From assembly GCA_030584085.1 (NCBI GenBank), contig CP129490.1, forward strand, positions 2,017,511-2,081,510: a stretch of 64,000 bases of DNA. The letters run 5' to 3'. The position numbers and the translations under genes are program-made. The notes beneath the pieces were generated by a model. The model had not been told where the DNA came from. It made no database searches and saw only the letters and a program-made list of their open reading frames with translations. Shown here piece by piece: positions 18,437 through 27,543 of this stretch (its first letter is position 1; the number at the start of each line of letters is the position of its first letter). Source of the stretch: Melioribacteraceae bacterium. GTDB lineage: Bacteria; Bacteroidota; Ignavibacteria; Ignavibacteriales; Melioribacteraceae.

Positions 18437-19537
18437 ATGAGGACGAAAATGCTTTTCAAAAAATTAATTTTATTTCTACTTCTTTTGTTTTTTGCTTCGG
18501 TATTATTTGGTCAAGTGACTAATTCCGATTTACAGTCCGATCTGAATTCACTTAAAAACAGTAATGAAAATTTTAACCACAGGTTAGATGTTTTAGAAAA
18601 GAAAATCGATGATATTATTTGGTATGAACGTGTCGGTGACATTGCTAATGTTGATAAAGTATTTATGTACGGACCACCGTTATGGAAAGAAAAAAACCCG
18701 AATGCGCAAGGCGCAGGGAATCCGGTAAAATTTTGGAGTTATGTATTCATTCCAAAAAATATTGATTATAATAAGAAATATCCTCTAATTGTTTTCCCCC
18801 ACGGCGGTGTTCATGCTGATTTTTCAACTTATTATACACACATTGTTCGTGAGCTTGTAAGTCAAGGATACATTATTGTCGCTGCAGAATATAGAGGAAG
18901 TACCGGTTATGGAAAATCACACTATGAAAAAATAGATTACGGTGGTTTGGAAAACGAAGATGTTTATTACAGCAGAAATTATATGATTGATAATTATGAA
19001 TTTGTTGATAAAAATAGAGTCGGAATTATCGGATGGAGTCATGGCGGTATGATTACATTGTTCAATATTTTTGAACATCCTGATGATTATCAAGTCGCAT
19101 TTGCCGGAGTTCCGGTAAGTGATGTTATTGCAAGAATGGGATATAAAGATCAAAGCTATCGCGATTTATATGAAGCAGATTATCACATTGGTGAAAGTGC
19201 GGATGATAATGTTCAAGAATATAGAAGACGATCACCCGCATGGAATACTCACAAATTCCAAAACACTCCTTTACTAATTCACACAAATACAAACGACGAA
19301 GATGTTAATGTGCTTGAGGTTGAACATCTAATCAAATCACTTAAAGCAGATGACAAAAAATTTGAGTACGAAATATTTCAAGATCTTCCGGGTGGACATT
19401 CTTTCGATAGAATGGATACAAAAAAAGCAAAAGAAATTCGCATTAAGATTTACAAACATTTGGCAAAATACTTAAATCCGCCAAATCCAATTAATACTTT
19501 TGAAGACATTCACAAAGCCGGTTACTTAATAAATTAG
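18437..19537 (+). CDS. Exported prolyl-oligopeptidase-like (S9) alpha/beta hydrolase
   Basis: 366 residues. A signal peptide (hydrophobic 10-24, ending LFGQ) directs export. After a short coiled region (DLQSDLNSLKNSNENFNHRL) comes a single alpha/beta hydrolase domain with the S9 signatures: oxyanion HGG near 122-124, EYRGSTGYGKSHY (151-163), the nucleophile elbow GWSHGG with Ser201, Asp289 in the NDEDV turn, and His321 in GGHSF. The beta-propeller of full S9 enzymes is missing, so it resembles stand-alone dienelactone-hydrolase-like or acylaminoacyl-peptidase-like enzymes. The C69 peptidase gene follows after 8 bases with a good ribosome site (AGGAGA). The pair probably degrades peptides in the periplasm. 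Confidence 0.85.
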   Translation: MRTKMLFKKLILFLLLLFFASVLFGQVTNSDLQSDLNSLKNSNENFNHRLDVLEKKIDDIIWYERVGDIANVDKVFMYGPPLWKEKNPNAQGAGNPVKFWSYVFIPKNIDYNKKYPLIVFPHGGVHADFSTYYTHIVRELVSQGYIIVAAEYRGSTGYGKSHYEKIDYGGLENEDVYYSRNYMIDNYEFVDKNRVGIIGWSHGGMITLFNIFEHPDDYQVAFAGVPVSDVIARMGYKDQSYRDLYEADYHIGESADDNVQEYRRRSPAWNTHKFQNTPLLIHTNTNDEDVNVLEVEHLIKSLKADDKKFEYEIFQDLPGGHSFDRMDTKKAKEIRIKIYKHLAKYLNPPNPINTFEDIHKAGYLIN

Positions 19538-19545
19538 GAGAAGTA

Positions 19546-21150
19546 ATGATTTTGACACACAAACAAAAACTTGTTTTCGTTTTATTAATTTCACTCTTAT
19601 CAACTTTATTAGTCGCACAGGATAAACCTGATTGGGAAGGCGGAGTTCCCGAAGGTTGTACAACTATCACCGTCGGTAAATTAGCTACTTATGACGGTTC
19701 TGTGATGACCTCGCATACGGACGATTCGCACAGAACAAGATCATGGCTGGATATTACTCACGCAAAAGATCATCCCGAAGGTGCTACGACGACTATGTAT
19801 AAACGAGAACCTTACGATTCTCTCGCTATGCCTACTTACATGCACACTCCCATTGGTGAAATTCCACAAATTGAACATACATATCAATTTATAAATACAG
19901 CCTACCCTAGTATGAATCAACATCAATTAGCAATTGGTGAAACTACCTTCGGAGGACGTGAATCTCTTCAATCCGATAAAGGTCTGATCGATTGTCAAAG
20001 ACTCTGCCAATTAATGTTGGAAAGAACAACTACCGCGCGTGATGCAATAAAATTAGCAGGAGAATTGACAAAAAAATATGGATGGAATGATGCCGGAGAA
20101 ATGTTAACAATTGCCGACACGAAAGAAGTATGGCATTTAGAAATTGTAGGTCCCGGAAAAGGAAATGTCGGTTCAATCTGGGTCGCTCAAAGAGTTCCGG
20201 ATGATCACATATCTGTCGGTGCAAACGGAAGCAGAATAAGACAAATAGATTTAGATGATCCCGATTATTTTATGGCATCGGAAAACATATATCAGGTAGC
20301 CCAAGACAGCGGTTGGTGGAATCCGGAGAATGGAGAATTTGAATTCTGCTATGCTTATTCACCCGATAGTAGAGAAACATTTTCGACGAGAAGAAGAGAA
20401 TGGCGGGTTTTATCTTTAGCTGCACCTTCACTTAATCTTCACCCAAATTCAGAGAACTATCCTTTCTCGGTAAAACCGGATGAGCCGATCACGAAAGAAA
20501 AAATGGTCGAAATGTTTCAAGATTATTATGAAGGAACCGATTACAATTTTATTAAAGACTTAACTTGGGTTAATCCTGATGGCGAAGTTGAAATATCACC
20601 ATTAGCAAATCCTTTTATGCCATATGATATGAATAAACTTTTCAAAATTAATGGCGGATGGAGCTGGCGTGGTGAAAGAACAATCGCAAGATGGTATACA
20701 ATGTATGCAACAATTACACAGTCACGCGATTGGCTTCCCGATGAAGTCGGCGGTGTTGTTTGGCTGGCTTGGGATAACGTAGCAACTTCGGTATACACTC
20801 CAATCTATGCAAACATAACCGAAGTAAATAAATATTTTAAAACACCGGGTAGAGTTCATGGATATACACATGATTCGGCTTGGTGGGCTTTTAACAGATT
20901 AGGAACATTAGCAGCACAACGTTGGGGCGATATGCGTCATGATGTTCGTGCAGTTTGGGATCCGATGCAAGAAGAACTTTTTGCAAATCAAAAATCATTT
21001 GAAGAAAAAGTAATTGATCTGCTAAAAGCCGATCGCAATGCCGCAATAAAATTAATGACCGACTATACCAATGAATGGGGAATCAAAGCTACGGAACGAG
21101 CTTGGAAACTTGGCGATGAACTGTGGACAAAATATGATGAAAAGTTTTAA
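19546..21150 (+). CDS. Exported C69-family dipeptidase (PepD-like, Ntn hydrolase)
   Basis: 534 residues. A signal peptide covers about residues 1-24 (LLISLLSTLLVAQ). The C69 nucleophile is Cys38 in EGCTTITVGKLATYDG, the conserved start of the mature enzyme after the pro-part is removed. Other family blocks are seen: SHTDDSHRTRSW, ERTTTARDAIKLA, and GEMLTIADTKEVWHLEIVG. The C-terminal half has aromatic-rich blocks (WARYT-like, HDSAWWAFNRL). Length is normal for exported members. It follows the S9-like hydrolase and precedes a GH2 enzyme after 57 bases. Confidence 0.92.
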   Translation: MILTHKQKLVFVLLISLLSTLLVAQDKPDWEGGVPEGCTTITVGKLATYDGSVMTSHTDDSHRTRSWLDITHAKDHPEGATTTMYKREPYDSLAMPTYMHTPIGEIPQIEHTYQFINTAYPSMNQHQLAIGETTFGGRESLQSDKGLIDCQRLCQLMLERTTTARDAIKLAGELTKKYGWNDAGEMLTIADTKEVWHLEIVGPGKGNVGSIWVAQRVPDDHISVGANGSRIRQIDLDDPDYFMASENIYQVAQDSGWWNPENGEFEFCYAYSPDSRETFSTRRREWRVLSLAAPSLNLHPNSENYPFSVKPDEPITKEKMVEMFQDYYEGTDYNFIKDLTWVNPDGEVEISPLANPFMPYDMNKLFKINGGWSWRGERTIARWYTMYATITQSRDWLPDEVGGVVWLAWDNVATSVYTPIYANITEVNKYFKTPGRVHGYTHDSAWWAFNRLGTLAAQRWGDMRHDVRAVWDPMQEELFANQKSFEEKVIDLLKADRNAAIKLMTDYTNEWGIKATERAWKLGDELWTKYDEKF

Positions 21151-21207
21151 AAACAATTTTAAGAATATGAGATATCTCTAAAAATATTTATTACTCAGGA
21201 AATTAAA

Positions 21208-22989
21208 ATGTTCAAAACATTCTGCCTAATATTCTTGTTCGTAAATCTACAAATCATTTCACAAGATGAGTTAATACAGAATATTAGCGGGAGAAAAACT
21301 GTTAGTTTAAACGGTGATTGGCACATTATAATTGATCCTTTTGAAAACGGCTATTACAATTATCGCTATGAACCAAACCCAAACGGGTATTTCAAAAATC
21401 AGAAACCAAAAGATAAATCAGATTTAGTTGAATATGATTTTGATCTATCTCCTACTGTTAAAGTCCCCGGTGACTGGAATTCACAAAGAACTGATCTATT
21501 TTTCTATGAAGGAACTATTTGGTATAAGAATTCTTTTAATTACGTTTTGCCGGAGAACAAAAAATTATTTCTCCATTTTGGCGGAGTAAATTATGAAGCC
21601 AAAGTTTATTTCAACGGTCATTATCTTGGAACTCACATAGGTGGTTTTACTCCATTCAATTTTGAAATCACTGATTTAGTTAAAGTGAAAAATAACATCG
21701 TTGTTCTTAAAGTTGACAATACAAGAAAACGAGAAGGAGTTCCGACAAAAAATACTGATTGGTGGAATTACGGAGGATTAACAAGAGATGTTTCTTTAGT
21801 TGAAACTCCAAAGCTTTTTGTTCAAGATTATTCGATACAATTAAATCCTAAGAACATTCAACAAATCCAATTTGGACTAAATCTATCTGAACAGATAAGT
21901 GAAGAATTAATTAATATTTCCATTCCAGAAATCAAGCTAGATACATTAGTTGGAACCAACTCGCTAGGTAAAGTTGCTTTTTCCTTCCAATGTGAATTAG
22001 AATTATGGTCACCCGAAAATCCAAAATTATATGATGTATTAATTGAGTATAACGATGAAATCATAAAGGATAGAATTGGTTTTAGAACAATCTCAACATC
22101 CGGTTATGATATTTTATTAAACGGTAAACCAATATTTCTAAGAGGGATCTCAATTCATGAAGAGGCTCCAATTACCGGAGGCCGTGCAACAAATCCAAAA
22201 CATGCACAAATACTTTTAAATTGGGCCAAAGAACTCGGATGCAATTTTGTAAGACTGGCGCATTATCCTCACAATGAACATATGCTGAAACTTGCTGACG
22301 AACTAGGGCTAATGGTTTGGTCTGAGATTCCCGTGTATTGGACAATACTTTGGGATAATGATGAAACATACAAGAACGCTGCAAATCAACTGACTGAAAT
22401 GATAACCCGCGATAAAAATCGAGCATCCGTAATTATTTGGTCAGTTGCAAATGAAACACCTAGAAGTGAATCACGACTTAAATTTCTTCGTAATTTAATT
22501 GATTCTGCAAGAACACTTGATCCCACAAGATTAATCTCTGCAGCAACTGAATTAACATATTCTGGGAATAATAATATTTTACTAGACGATCCCCTTTCGG
22601 AATATTTAGATGTGATTGGCGCAAACGAATATCTTGGATGGTATGGCGGTAAAGTAGAAGATATTCCAAATCATAATTGGAAAATTAGTTTTGAAAAACC
22701 CCTAGTCATAAGTGAATTTGGTGCCGGTGCACTTCAAGGTTATCATGCGGATAAGGAAACACGATGGAGTGAAGAATACCAGGAAGAACTTTATATCAAA
22801 CAATTAGAAATGTTTGAGAAAGTTCATTTTTTAAAAGGTATGAGTCCTTGGATTCTAATGGATTTTCGCTCACCACGCAGAGTCTTACCAAACATTCAAG
22901 ATTACTGGAATAGAAAAGGTTTGATTTCAAATAACGGTGATAAAAAGAAAGCTTTTTATATTTTACAGAATTATTACTTGGGGAAATAA
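21208..22989 (+). CDS. Exported GH2 glycoside hydrolase, beta-glucuronidase type
   Basis: 593 residues with an N-terminal signal peptide (FCLIFLFVNLQIIS). The three GH2 parts are present: sugar-binding jelly roll (about 30-200, with DWWNYGGLTRDV at 184-195), an immunoglobulin-like domain (200-295), and the TIM barrel (295-590). The acid/base is Glu416 in SVANE and the nucleophile is Glu503 in ISEFGAG. A C-terminal N-x-K motif (Asn568-Arg-Lys570, in WNRKG) matches the residues that bind the carboxylate in known beta-glucuronidases, which favours uronic-acid substrates over galactosides. It overlaps the phosphatase gene by one base (TAATG). Ribosome site CAGGAAA lies upstream of the ATG. Confidence 0.88.
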   Translation: MFKTFCLIFLFVNLQIISQDELIQNISGRKTVSLNGDWHIIIDPFENGYYNYRYEPNPNGYFKNQKPKDKSDLVEYDFDLSPTVKVPGDWNSQRTDLFFYEGTIWYKNSFNYVLPENKKLFLHFGGVNYEAKVYFNGHYLGTHIGGFTPFNFEITDLVKVKNNIVVLKVDNTRKREGVPTKNTDWWNYGGLTRDVSLVETPKLFVQDYSIQLNPKNIQQIQFGLNLSEQISEELINISIPEIKLDTLVGTNSLGKVAFSFQCELELWSPENPKLYDVLIEYNDEIIKDRIGFRTISTSGYDILLNGKPIFLRGISIHEEAPITGGRATNPKHAQILLNWAKELGCNFVRLAHYPHNEHMLKLADELGLMVWSEIPVYWTILWDNDETYKNAANQLTEMITRDKNRASVIIWSVANETPRSESRLKFLRNLIDSARTLDPTRLISAATELTYSGNNNILLDDPLSEYLDVIGANEYLGWYGGKVEDIPNHNWKISFEKPLVISEFGAGALQGYHADKETRWSEEYQEELYIKQLEMFEKVHFLKGMSPWILMDFRSPRRVLPNIQDYWNRKGLISNNGDKKKAFYILQNYYLGK

Positions 22990-23558
22990 TGAAAAATTTT
23001 TTAATAGTTTTGTTAGGAAGCTTACTTTTACTTAGTTGTACGCAAAGAGTACCGGAAGATGTTGTTGATAATTATATTCCCCCACCACAGTCAGTTGTTG
23101 ATAAACAATTTAATTTTCATATTGTCGACGAAAATCTTTGGCGTTCATCCCAACCGAATAAAGAATCTCTCATCAGGATGAAAGAACATGGATTGAAAAC
23201 TATTATCAATCTTCGTGGTGATGAGGAAACCGATTTATGGGAGAGTTCACTTTCGGACAGCCTCGGAATTAATTACTTTAGCAAAAAAATGGATTCACGT
23301 TTTCCACAGAAATTATCTTACTTACAACAAATATTAGATATTATTGAAGATACATCATATCAACCTGTATTAATTCATTGTCTCGGCGGTAAAGATCGTA
23401 CGGGATTGATTTCGGCAATGTACAGATTCAAACACTATAATATTCCTATCGAAGATTTAAAGAAAGAAATGATTATGTATGGACATGATCATGAAAACTA
23501 TCCCGCTATTTTTGAAGCTCTTGATCTTTTTGCAAAAAATAATACTCCTAATGATTAG
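22989..23558 (+). CDS. Lipoprotein dual-specificity/tyrosine phosphatase-like protein
   Basis: 189 residues. Residues 1-17 form a lipoprotein signal (LLGSLLLLSC), so the protein should be anchored in the envelope facing the periplasm. The domain is a small cysteine phosphatase with the P-loop HCLGGKDRTG: Cys131 and Arg137 form the HCx5R signature, followed by the Thr. The Asp general acid could lie near residue 102 (KKMDSRF). This resembles the DSP-PTPase/Siw14-like group. Its start overlaps the GH2 stop, so the two are co-translated. Possible targets are phosphorylated sugars, inositol phosphates or phosphoproteins outside the cytosol; none can be chosen from sequence. Confidence 0.85.
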   Translation: MKNFLIVLLGSLLLLSCTQRVPEDVVDNYIPPPQSVVDKQFNFHIVDENLWRSSQPNKESLIRMKEHGLKTIINLRGDEETDLWESSLSDSLGINYFSKKMDSRFPQKLSYLQQILDIIEDTSYQPVLIHCLGGKDRTGLISAMYRFKHYNIPIEDLKKEMIMYGHDHENYPAIFEALDLFAKNNTPND

Positions 23559-23632
23559 ATTTTAATTGCCTTGATATTCAAAAACACTTATATTATCGGA
23601 CATCTTATCTTTTATAATAATTAGGAGTAGGA

Positions 23633-24220
23633 ATGAAAAAAATAACAGCTCTCTTTTTATCTTTAATGTTTGTCTCAATACTCTTCGCACAAGAAGAAGT
23701 TTCACAACAAATGCAAGACGAAGCGACCAAAGCCTGGATGGAATTCATGACTCCGGGTGATCCTCATACATGGTTTTCAAAAGCTGTCGGTGATTGGGAA
23801 ATTACAAACAAATACTGGTTTGCTCCCGGTGCTGAACCGACAATCAGTGAAGGAACAGCACATGCCGAAATGCTAATGGGTGGAAGATATCTAAAGTTTG
23901 ATCACAAGGGATCTGTTATGGGAATGCCCTTTGAAGGAATGAGTCTTGAAGGTTATGATAATGCTCGCGGTAAATATATTTCTATCTGGGTTGATAATCT
24001 TGGTACCGGCATAACTTATGCTGAAGGTGATTATGATAAAGAGAAAAATATATTAGTATATGAAGGAAAAATGACCGATCCGATGACGAAAGAACCAGTT
24101 TGGTTTAAACAAACCGTTCACCCAGTCAATGAAAATCAATACATGTTTGAAATGTATATGAAAGGTCCGGACGGCAAGGAAATGAAAAATATGGAAATAA
24201 CATTTAATAGAAAGAAATAG
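23633..24220 (+). CDS. Exported DUF1579 protein
   Basis: 195 residues with a clear signal peptide (ITALFLSLMFVSILFA). The mature part matches DUF1579: AVGDWEITNKYWFAPGAEPT, AEMLMGGRYLKFDHKG, and SLEGYDNARGKYISIWVDNLG. The fold is a small beta-barrel of unknown function, often secreted. A strong ribosome site (TAGGAGTAGGA) precedes the ATG. A terminator follows 26 bases after the stop, so this gene ends the run that starts at 18437. A 74-base gap upstream could hold its own promoter. Confidence 0.85.
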   Translation: MKKITALFLSLMFVSILFAQEEVSQQMQDEATKAWMEFMTPGDPHTWFSKAVGDWEITNKYWFAPGAEPTISEGTAHAEMLMGGRYLKFDHKGSVMGMPFEGMSLEGYDNARGKYISIWVDNLGTGITYAEGDYDKEKNILVYEGKMTDPMTKEPVWFKQTVHPVNENQYMFEMYMKGPDGKEMKNMEITFNRKK

Positions 24221-24246
24221 TAAATTTTTTGAATAATGTATATTTA

Positions 24247-24272
24247 GGCAGCTTTTATAGCTGCCTTTTTTT
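24247..24272 (+). terminator. Intrinsic terminator
   Basis: GGCAGC and GCTGCC (6-bp perfect stem, 7-base loop TTTTATA) followed by a run of seven T on the plus strand. It lies directly before the stop of the convergent minus-strand gene, so it closes the plus-strand unit ending with DUF1579. Confidence 0.85.
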
Positions 24273-24903
24273 ATTTGTTAGGCACATTTTTTCTTAGAAT
24301 AATATTTTGCTCTCCTACCATCAAATCGCCCTCTCTTTCAAGAGAAATTATATTTGAACCTCCACCTCTTGGATTTTTACTAATATGATTAAAATTCTCA
24401 AGTAAAGGATCACCGTCGAAAAAATAACTATCAAGCCAATAATATTTGCCATCAGGTTCAAGTATTGTTGGATGAATATGGGCAGGTTGAGTTCTGTTTG
24501 GATAGCTGCCCGGAACAATTGTATAGAATGTATATTGACCATCAATTCCCGTTTTAATCCATCCACGATTGTAGCCATGACGTTTTCCCCAACCGGATTC
24601 ATAATCAGCGGTTGTGTAGATTCCTTTTTCATCAGTATGGTAGATATAAAGAATTACATCACTTGCGGGCGTAATTCCATCGGGTTGAAATATTTTACCT
24701 GATAGTTTTAATTTTTGTGTGCTATTGAAAAAATCCGGTAGAGTATCAGTTGGAGAAAGTTCATCATTACCAAATTCAAAGACAGCTTCACAACCTTCAC
24801 ATTGACCGCCGATAAGTTGATACTCTTCTTCGGTATTGGCCTGCGAATATTTACAGCCAACAATAAAAACAATCATAAAGAATACTTTGAAATAGTTTAT
24901 CAT
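24271..24903 (-). CDS. Lipoprotein intradiol ring-cleavage dioxygenase-like protein
   Basis: 210 residues from the ATG at 24901-24903, preferred because GGGGGA lies 5 bases upstream; an ATG four codons earlier is possible. Residues 1-17 form a lipoprotein signal (MIVFIVGC). The domain resembles protocatechuate 3,4-dioxygenase subunits: YIYHTDEKGIY carries the first Tyr ligand (Tyr96), GSYPNRTQPAHIH carries Tyr134, His142 and His144. All four Fe(III) ligands are thus present. Length is close to single-domain family members. Envelope-located intradiol-like proteins are known in Bacteroidota, with unclear substrates. No aromatic-degradation genes are near, so a catechol-pathway role is not supported by context. 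Confidence 0.83.
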   Translation of the reverse strand: MINYFKVFFMIVFIVGCKYSQANTEEEYQLIGGQCEGCEAVFEFGNDELSPTDTLPDFFNSTQKLKLSGKIFQPDGITPASDVILYIYHTDEKGIYTTADYESGWGKRHGYNRGWIKTGIDGQYTFYTIVPGSYPNRTQPAHIHPTILEPDGKYYWLDSYFFDGDPLLENFNHISKNPRGGGSNIISLEREGDLMVGEQNIILRKNVPNK

Positions 24904-24929
24904 ATTTTCCCCCATTTGTAAATGATTAA

Positions 24930-25439
24930 TTAACCATTAACCAAGTTATGAACCTCGCTTTGAGCTAAACCCGTTGCATTAAGTTTAAGACCATACTCAA
25001 GCCACGCTTTTAAATTGGTCAACCAAAATGTCCACCCGGTTGAGCAGCCGCAATAGTAATTCATTTTAGCTTGATCATCGACAGGTATCTTATCTTGGAT
25101 TAATACTACTTCGGTTTTATCGTCAAAAGTCTTCAAATTTATATGTACATTGCCAGCTGCACCGAATGAAAAGCTTACTTTATCCTTACCATTGGCTGTG
25201 AAAACTTCACCAGTTTCTAAAATATCCCAATTGTGCCACTTCCAAGTAAAAGTATCACCTGACTGAATGAAATCTTTCTTGTCTCTCGGATTATTTTCCT
25301 TGGTTAAGTAATCTGCCTTCTCAAGAAACCATTCTGTTAATAGCTCAGGTATAGTCCAGCACTTATAGACATCTTCAAAATTTTTATTCAGTATGATTCG
25401 TTTGGTAAACGATCCCCATTCTAATTTAGTATCATTCAT
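24930..25439 (-). CDS. SRPBCC/AHSA1-type hydrophobic-ligand-binding domain protein
   Basis: 169 residues, cytosolic. The START-like pattern of the AHSA1 family is visible: an N-terminal strand FTKRIILNKNFEDVYKCWT, the segment IPELLTEWFLEKADY, the charged strand DTFTWKWHNWD, a KVSFSFGA strand, and a C-terminal helix WTFWLTNLKAWLEYGL. The family binds lipids or acts as Hsp90 co-chaperone-like domains; no specific role can be assigned. It lies 26 bases upstream of the dioxygenase-like gene on the same strand and is probably co-transcribed. Confidence 0.82.
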   Translation of the reverse strand: MNDTKLEWGSFTKRIILNKNFEDVYKCWTIPELLTEWFLEKADYLTKENNPRDKKDFIQSGDTFTWKWHNWDILETGEVFTANGKDKVSFSFGAAGNVHINLKTFDDKTEVVLIQDKIPVDDQAKMNYYCGCSTGWTFWLTNLKAWLEYGLKLNATGLAQSEVHNLVNG

Positions 25440-25594
25440 ATTAACCTCATGGTTACGAAATAAAGATAATATATCTATTTTTCGTTAAATATTCTATTTA
25501 TGCCATTTTTATTGACACCGAAATTGGATATGCCTTTTTATTCTAATTAAAAAAATTGTAGTTTTGCTTCTCATTTCATTACTTAGAGGAAATA

Positions 25595-26782
25595 TTGGAA
25601 TCAACTGTTGAAACAAAATACGGTACGGATGTAATTCATTTATCAAGAAACGGCAGAGAATTTATTCTAATCGGAACTGCTCACATCTCAAGGGATTCTG
25701 CTGATTTAGTTAGAAAAGTAATTGAAGAAGAAAAACCGGATGTCGTTTGTATTGAGCTCGATGAAAAAAGGTATAAATCATTAAGTGAAAAGAAAAAGTG
25801 GGAAGAACTTGATTTAAAAAATATTATTAAAGAAAAACAGCTTGCCACATTACTTATAAATATCTTACTAGCTTCATATCAAAAAAAACTTGGTGAAAAA
25901 CTTGGTGTTAATCCGGGAGTAGAATTGTTGGAAGCAGCTAACACTGCAAAAGAGAATAATATTCCCATTGAACTTTGTGATAGAGATGTTCGAATCACTT
26001 TACGACGAGCTTGGAACTCAATGTCTCTATGGCAAAAATTAAAATTCCTGACAGCCGGTATAGCCGGTACTTTGGAAAAAGAAGAACTCAGCGAAGAAAA
26101 ACTAAAAGAACTGCGTGATTCAGATATTCTGAACGAATTAATGTCGGAGTTGGGTAAAGCCATGCCGGTTCTTAAAACAGTTTTAATTGATGAGCGCGAT
26201 GTTTACTTATCCCAAAAAATTAAAGAATCCAAAGGAAATAAAATTGTTGCTGTAGTCGGTGCAGGTCACCTCAGCGGCATCGTAAAAATGATGGAAAGTG
26301 ATGTGACTGAAGATTTAGCAAAATATGAAGTTATTCCACCTGTCTCCCCTCTCTGGAAAACTATTGGTTATGCCATCCCGTTGATAATTATCGGAGCTAT
26401 TGTTTATATCGGAATTTCTCAAGGAACCCAAGCTGCAAGTGATAACGCAATTTATTGGATATTGGCAAATGGAATCCCTAGTGCTCTTGGTTCAGCAATT
26501 GCTTGGGGACATCCATTGACCATTCTTATCTCATTTATAGCTGCACCATTTACCAGCTTAACACCATTAATCGGTGCCGGTTATGTTGCCGCATTCGTGC
26601 AATTAATGTTGGTCCCTCCAAAAGTAAAAGAATTTGAAACAGTAAGTGTCGATGTTCTAAAAGCAAAGAATTGGTGGAAGAATCGATTACTAAGAATCTT
26701 ATTAGTATTTATTCTTGCGAGTCTTGGAAGCGCATTAGGTACTTATGTTGGAATGTTTGAAATTGTAAAGAATTTATTTTAG
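25595..26782 (+). CDS. TraB/PrgY family membrane protein
   Basis: 395 residues from a TTG at 25595 with GAGG six bases upstream. The N-terminal TraB domain has the hallmark GTAHIS (27-32), the acidic block PDVVCIELDEKRY, GVELLEAANTAKENNIPIELCDRDV, LIDERDVYLSQKI, and the second hallmark VVGAGHLSGIV. The region 255-395 holds four or five hydrophobic segments, so it is an integral membrane protein. Family members are linked to pheromone inactivation (PrgY) or tentatively classed as metalloprotease-like (Tiki/TraB clan); the bacterial role of this version is unknown. It stands alone between a divergent and a co-oriented gene. Confidence 0.88.
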   Translation: MESTVETKYGTDVIHLSRNGREFILIGTAHISRDSADLVRKVIEEEKPDVVCIELDEKRYKSLSEKKKWEELDLKNIIKEKQLATLLINILLASYQKKLGEKLGVNPGVELLEAANTAKENNIPIELCDRDVRITLRRAWNSMSLWQKLKFLTAGIAGTLEKEELSEEKLKELRDSDILNELMSELGKAMPVLKTVLIDERDVYLSQKIKESKGNKIVAVVGAGHLSGIVKMMESDVTEDLAKYEVIPPVSPLWKTIGYAIPLIIIGAIVYIGISQGTQAASDNAIYWILANGIPSALGSAIAWGHPLTILISFIAAPFTSLTPLIGAGYVAAFVQLMLVPPKVKEFETVSVDVLKAKNWWKNRLLRILLVFILASLGSALGTYVGMFEIVKNLF

Positions 26783-26971
26783 AAACTTCTTCTCTATAAA
26801 AGATAATAGATTACGAATTTGTTCATTTTCACATTTAAATTTTGCTCTATATTCGATAACAGTAATTTTTCTCGTTGAACCGATAAGACTTCTTTTATTG
26901 ATAAATTTATTTATCTTTAATGTAAACTTCGAAAACAAAACCTAATCCGAAAAATCAATAACGGAGGAAAT

Positions 26972-27433
26972 ATGTATACTGCCGAAGATGTATTGAAAGA
27001 AAAAGATACTGAAATGATTACAACACCCTCTGATACAAAGATTAAAGATGCAATTAAGAAGATGGTTGATAATAAAATCGGGTCAATACTTGTCACCGAG
27101 AATAATAAAATAGTTGGTATTTGGACCGAAAGAGATTTTTTAAGAAACTCTTTGCTCGAGTCATTCGATATAAATAATGATACTGTAGAAAAATATATGA
27201 CAAGAAATATAACTTCAGCCCCTCACAACGCATCATTGTATTCGCTGCTTGACATTTTCTTAGGTAAGAGATTTCGGCATCTTCTCATTCAAAAAAAAGA
27301 CGAATACGTTGGGCTACTTTCCATGGGTGATGTTATTAAAGCAAACTTAAACGAAAAAACAAAAGAACTAGAAGCACTAAATGCCATTGTTAGTTGGGAG
27401 TACTACGAAAATTGGAGATTCAAGAAAAAGTAA
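26972..27433 (+). CDS. Tandem CBS-domain protein
   Basis: 153 residues made almost wholly of two CBS motifs: MITTPSDTKIKDAIKKM...GSILVTENNKIVGIWTERDF (about 15-60) and MTRNITSAPHNASLYSLLD...HLLIQKKDEYVGLLSMGDV (about 80-130). A charged helix and WEYYENWRF tail close it. Such stand-alone CBS pairs bind adenine nucleotides and act as regulatory modules; the partner is not evident. A very strong ribosome site (GGAGGAAAT) precedes the ATG, pointing to good expression. The 189 bases upstream hold no gene. Confidence 0.88.
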   Translation: MYTAEDVLKEKDTEMITTPSDTKIKDAIKKMVDNKIGSILVTENNKIVGIWTERDFLRNSLLESFDINNDTVEKYMTRNITSAPHNASLYSLLDIFLGKRFRHLLIQKKDEYVGLLSMGDVIKANLNEKTKELEALNAIVSWEYYENWRFKKK

Positions 27434-27482
27434 ATATTAATCAGTACTGTCCTTTCTTCTGTATATGATAACACTGATTTAA

Positions 27483-27539
27483 TCTCTGTGCTACTTTGAG
27501 TTCTTTGTGGTGAAATGTATTATCAAGTATTACACAAAG
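27483..27539. repeat. Dispersed palindromic element, CTCTGTG...CTTTGTGGTGAAA family
   Basis: Second copy of the family at 9957-10002: CTCTGTG, ten further bases, then TTCTTTGTGGTGAAA, and after a 17-base loop the inverse CACAAAG (27533-27539). It sits between the ends of two convergent genes, where it could also help terminate transcription. Confidence 0.55.
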
Positions 27540-27543
27540 CAAA

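Noticed and set aside
24348-24632. Second minus-strand open frame inside the dioxygenase-like gene
   Set aside because: Shadow of the real gene in another frame, without domain signal or ribosome site.
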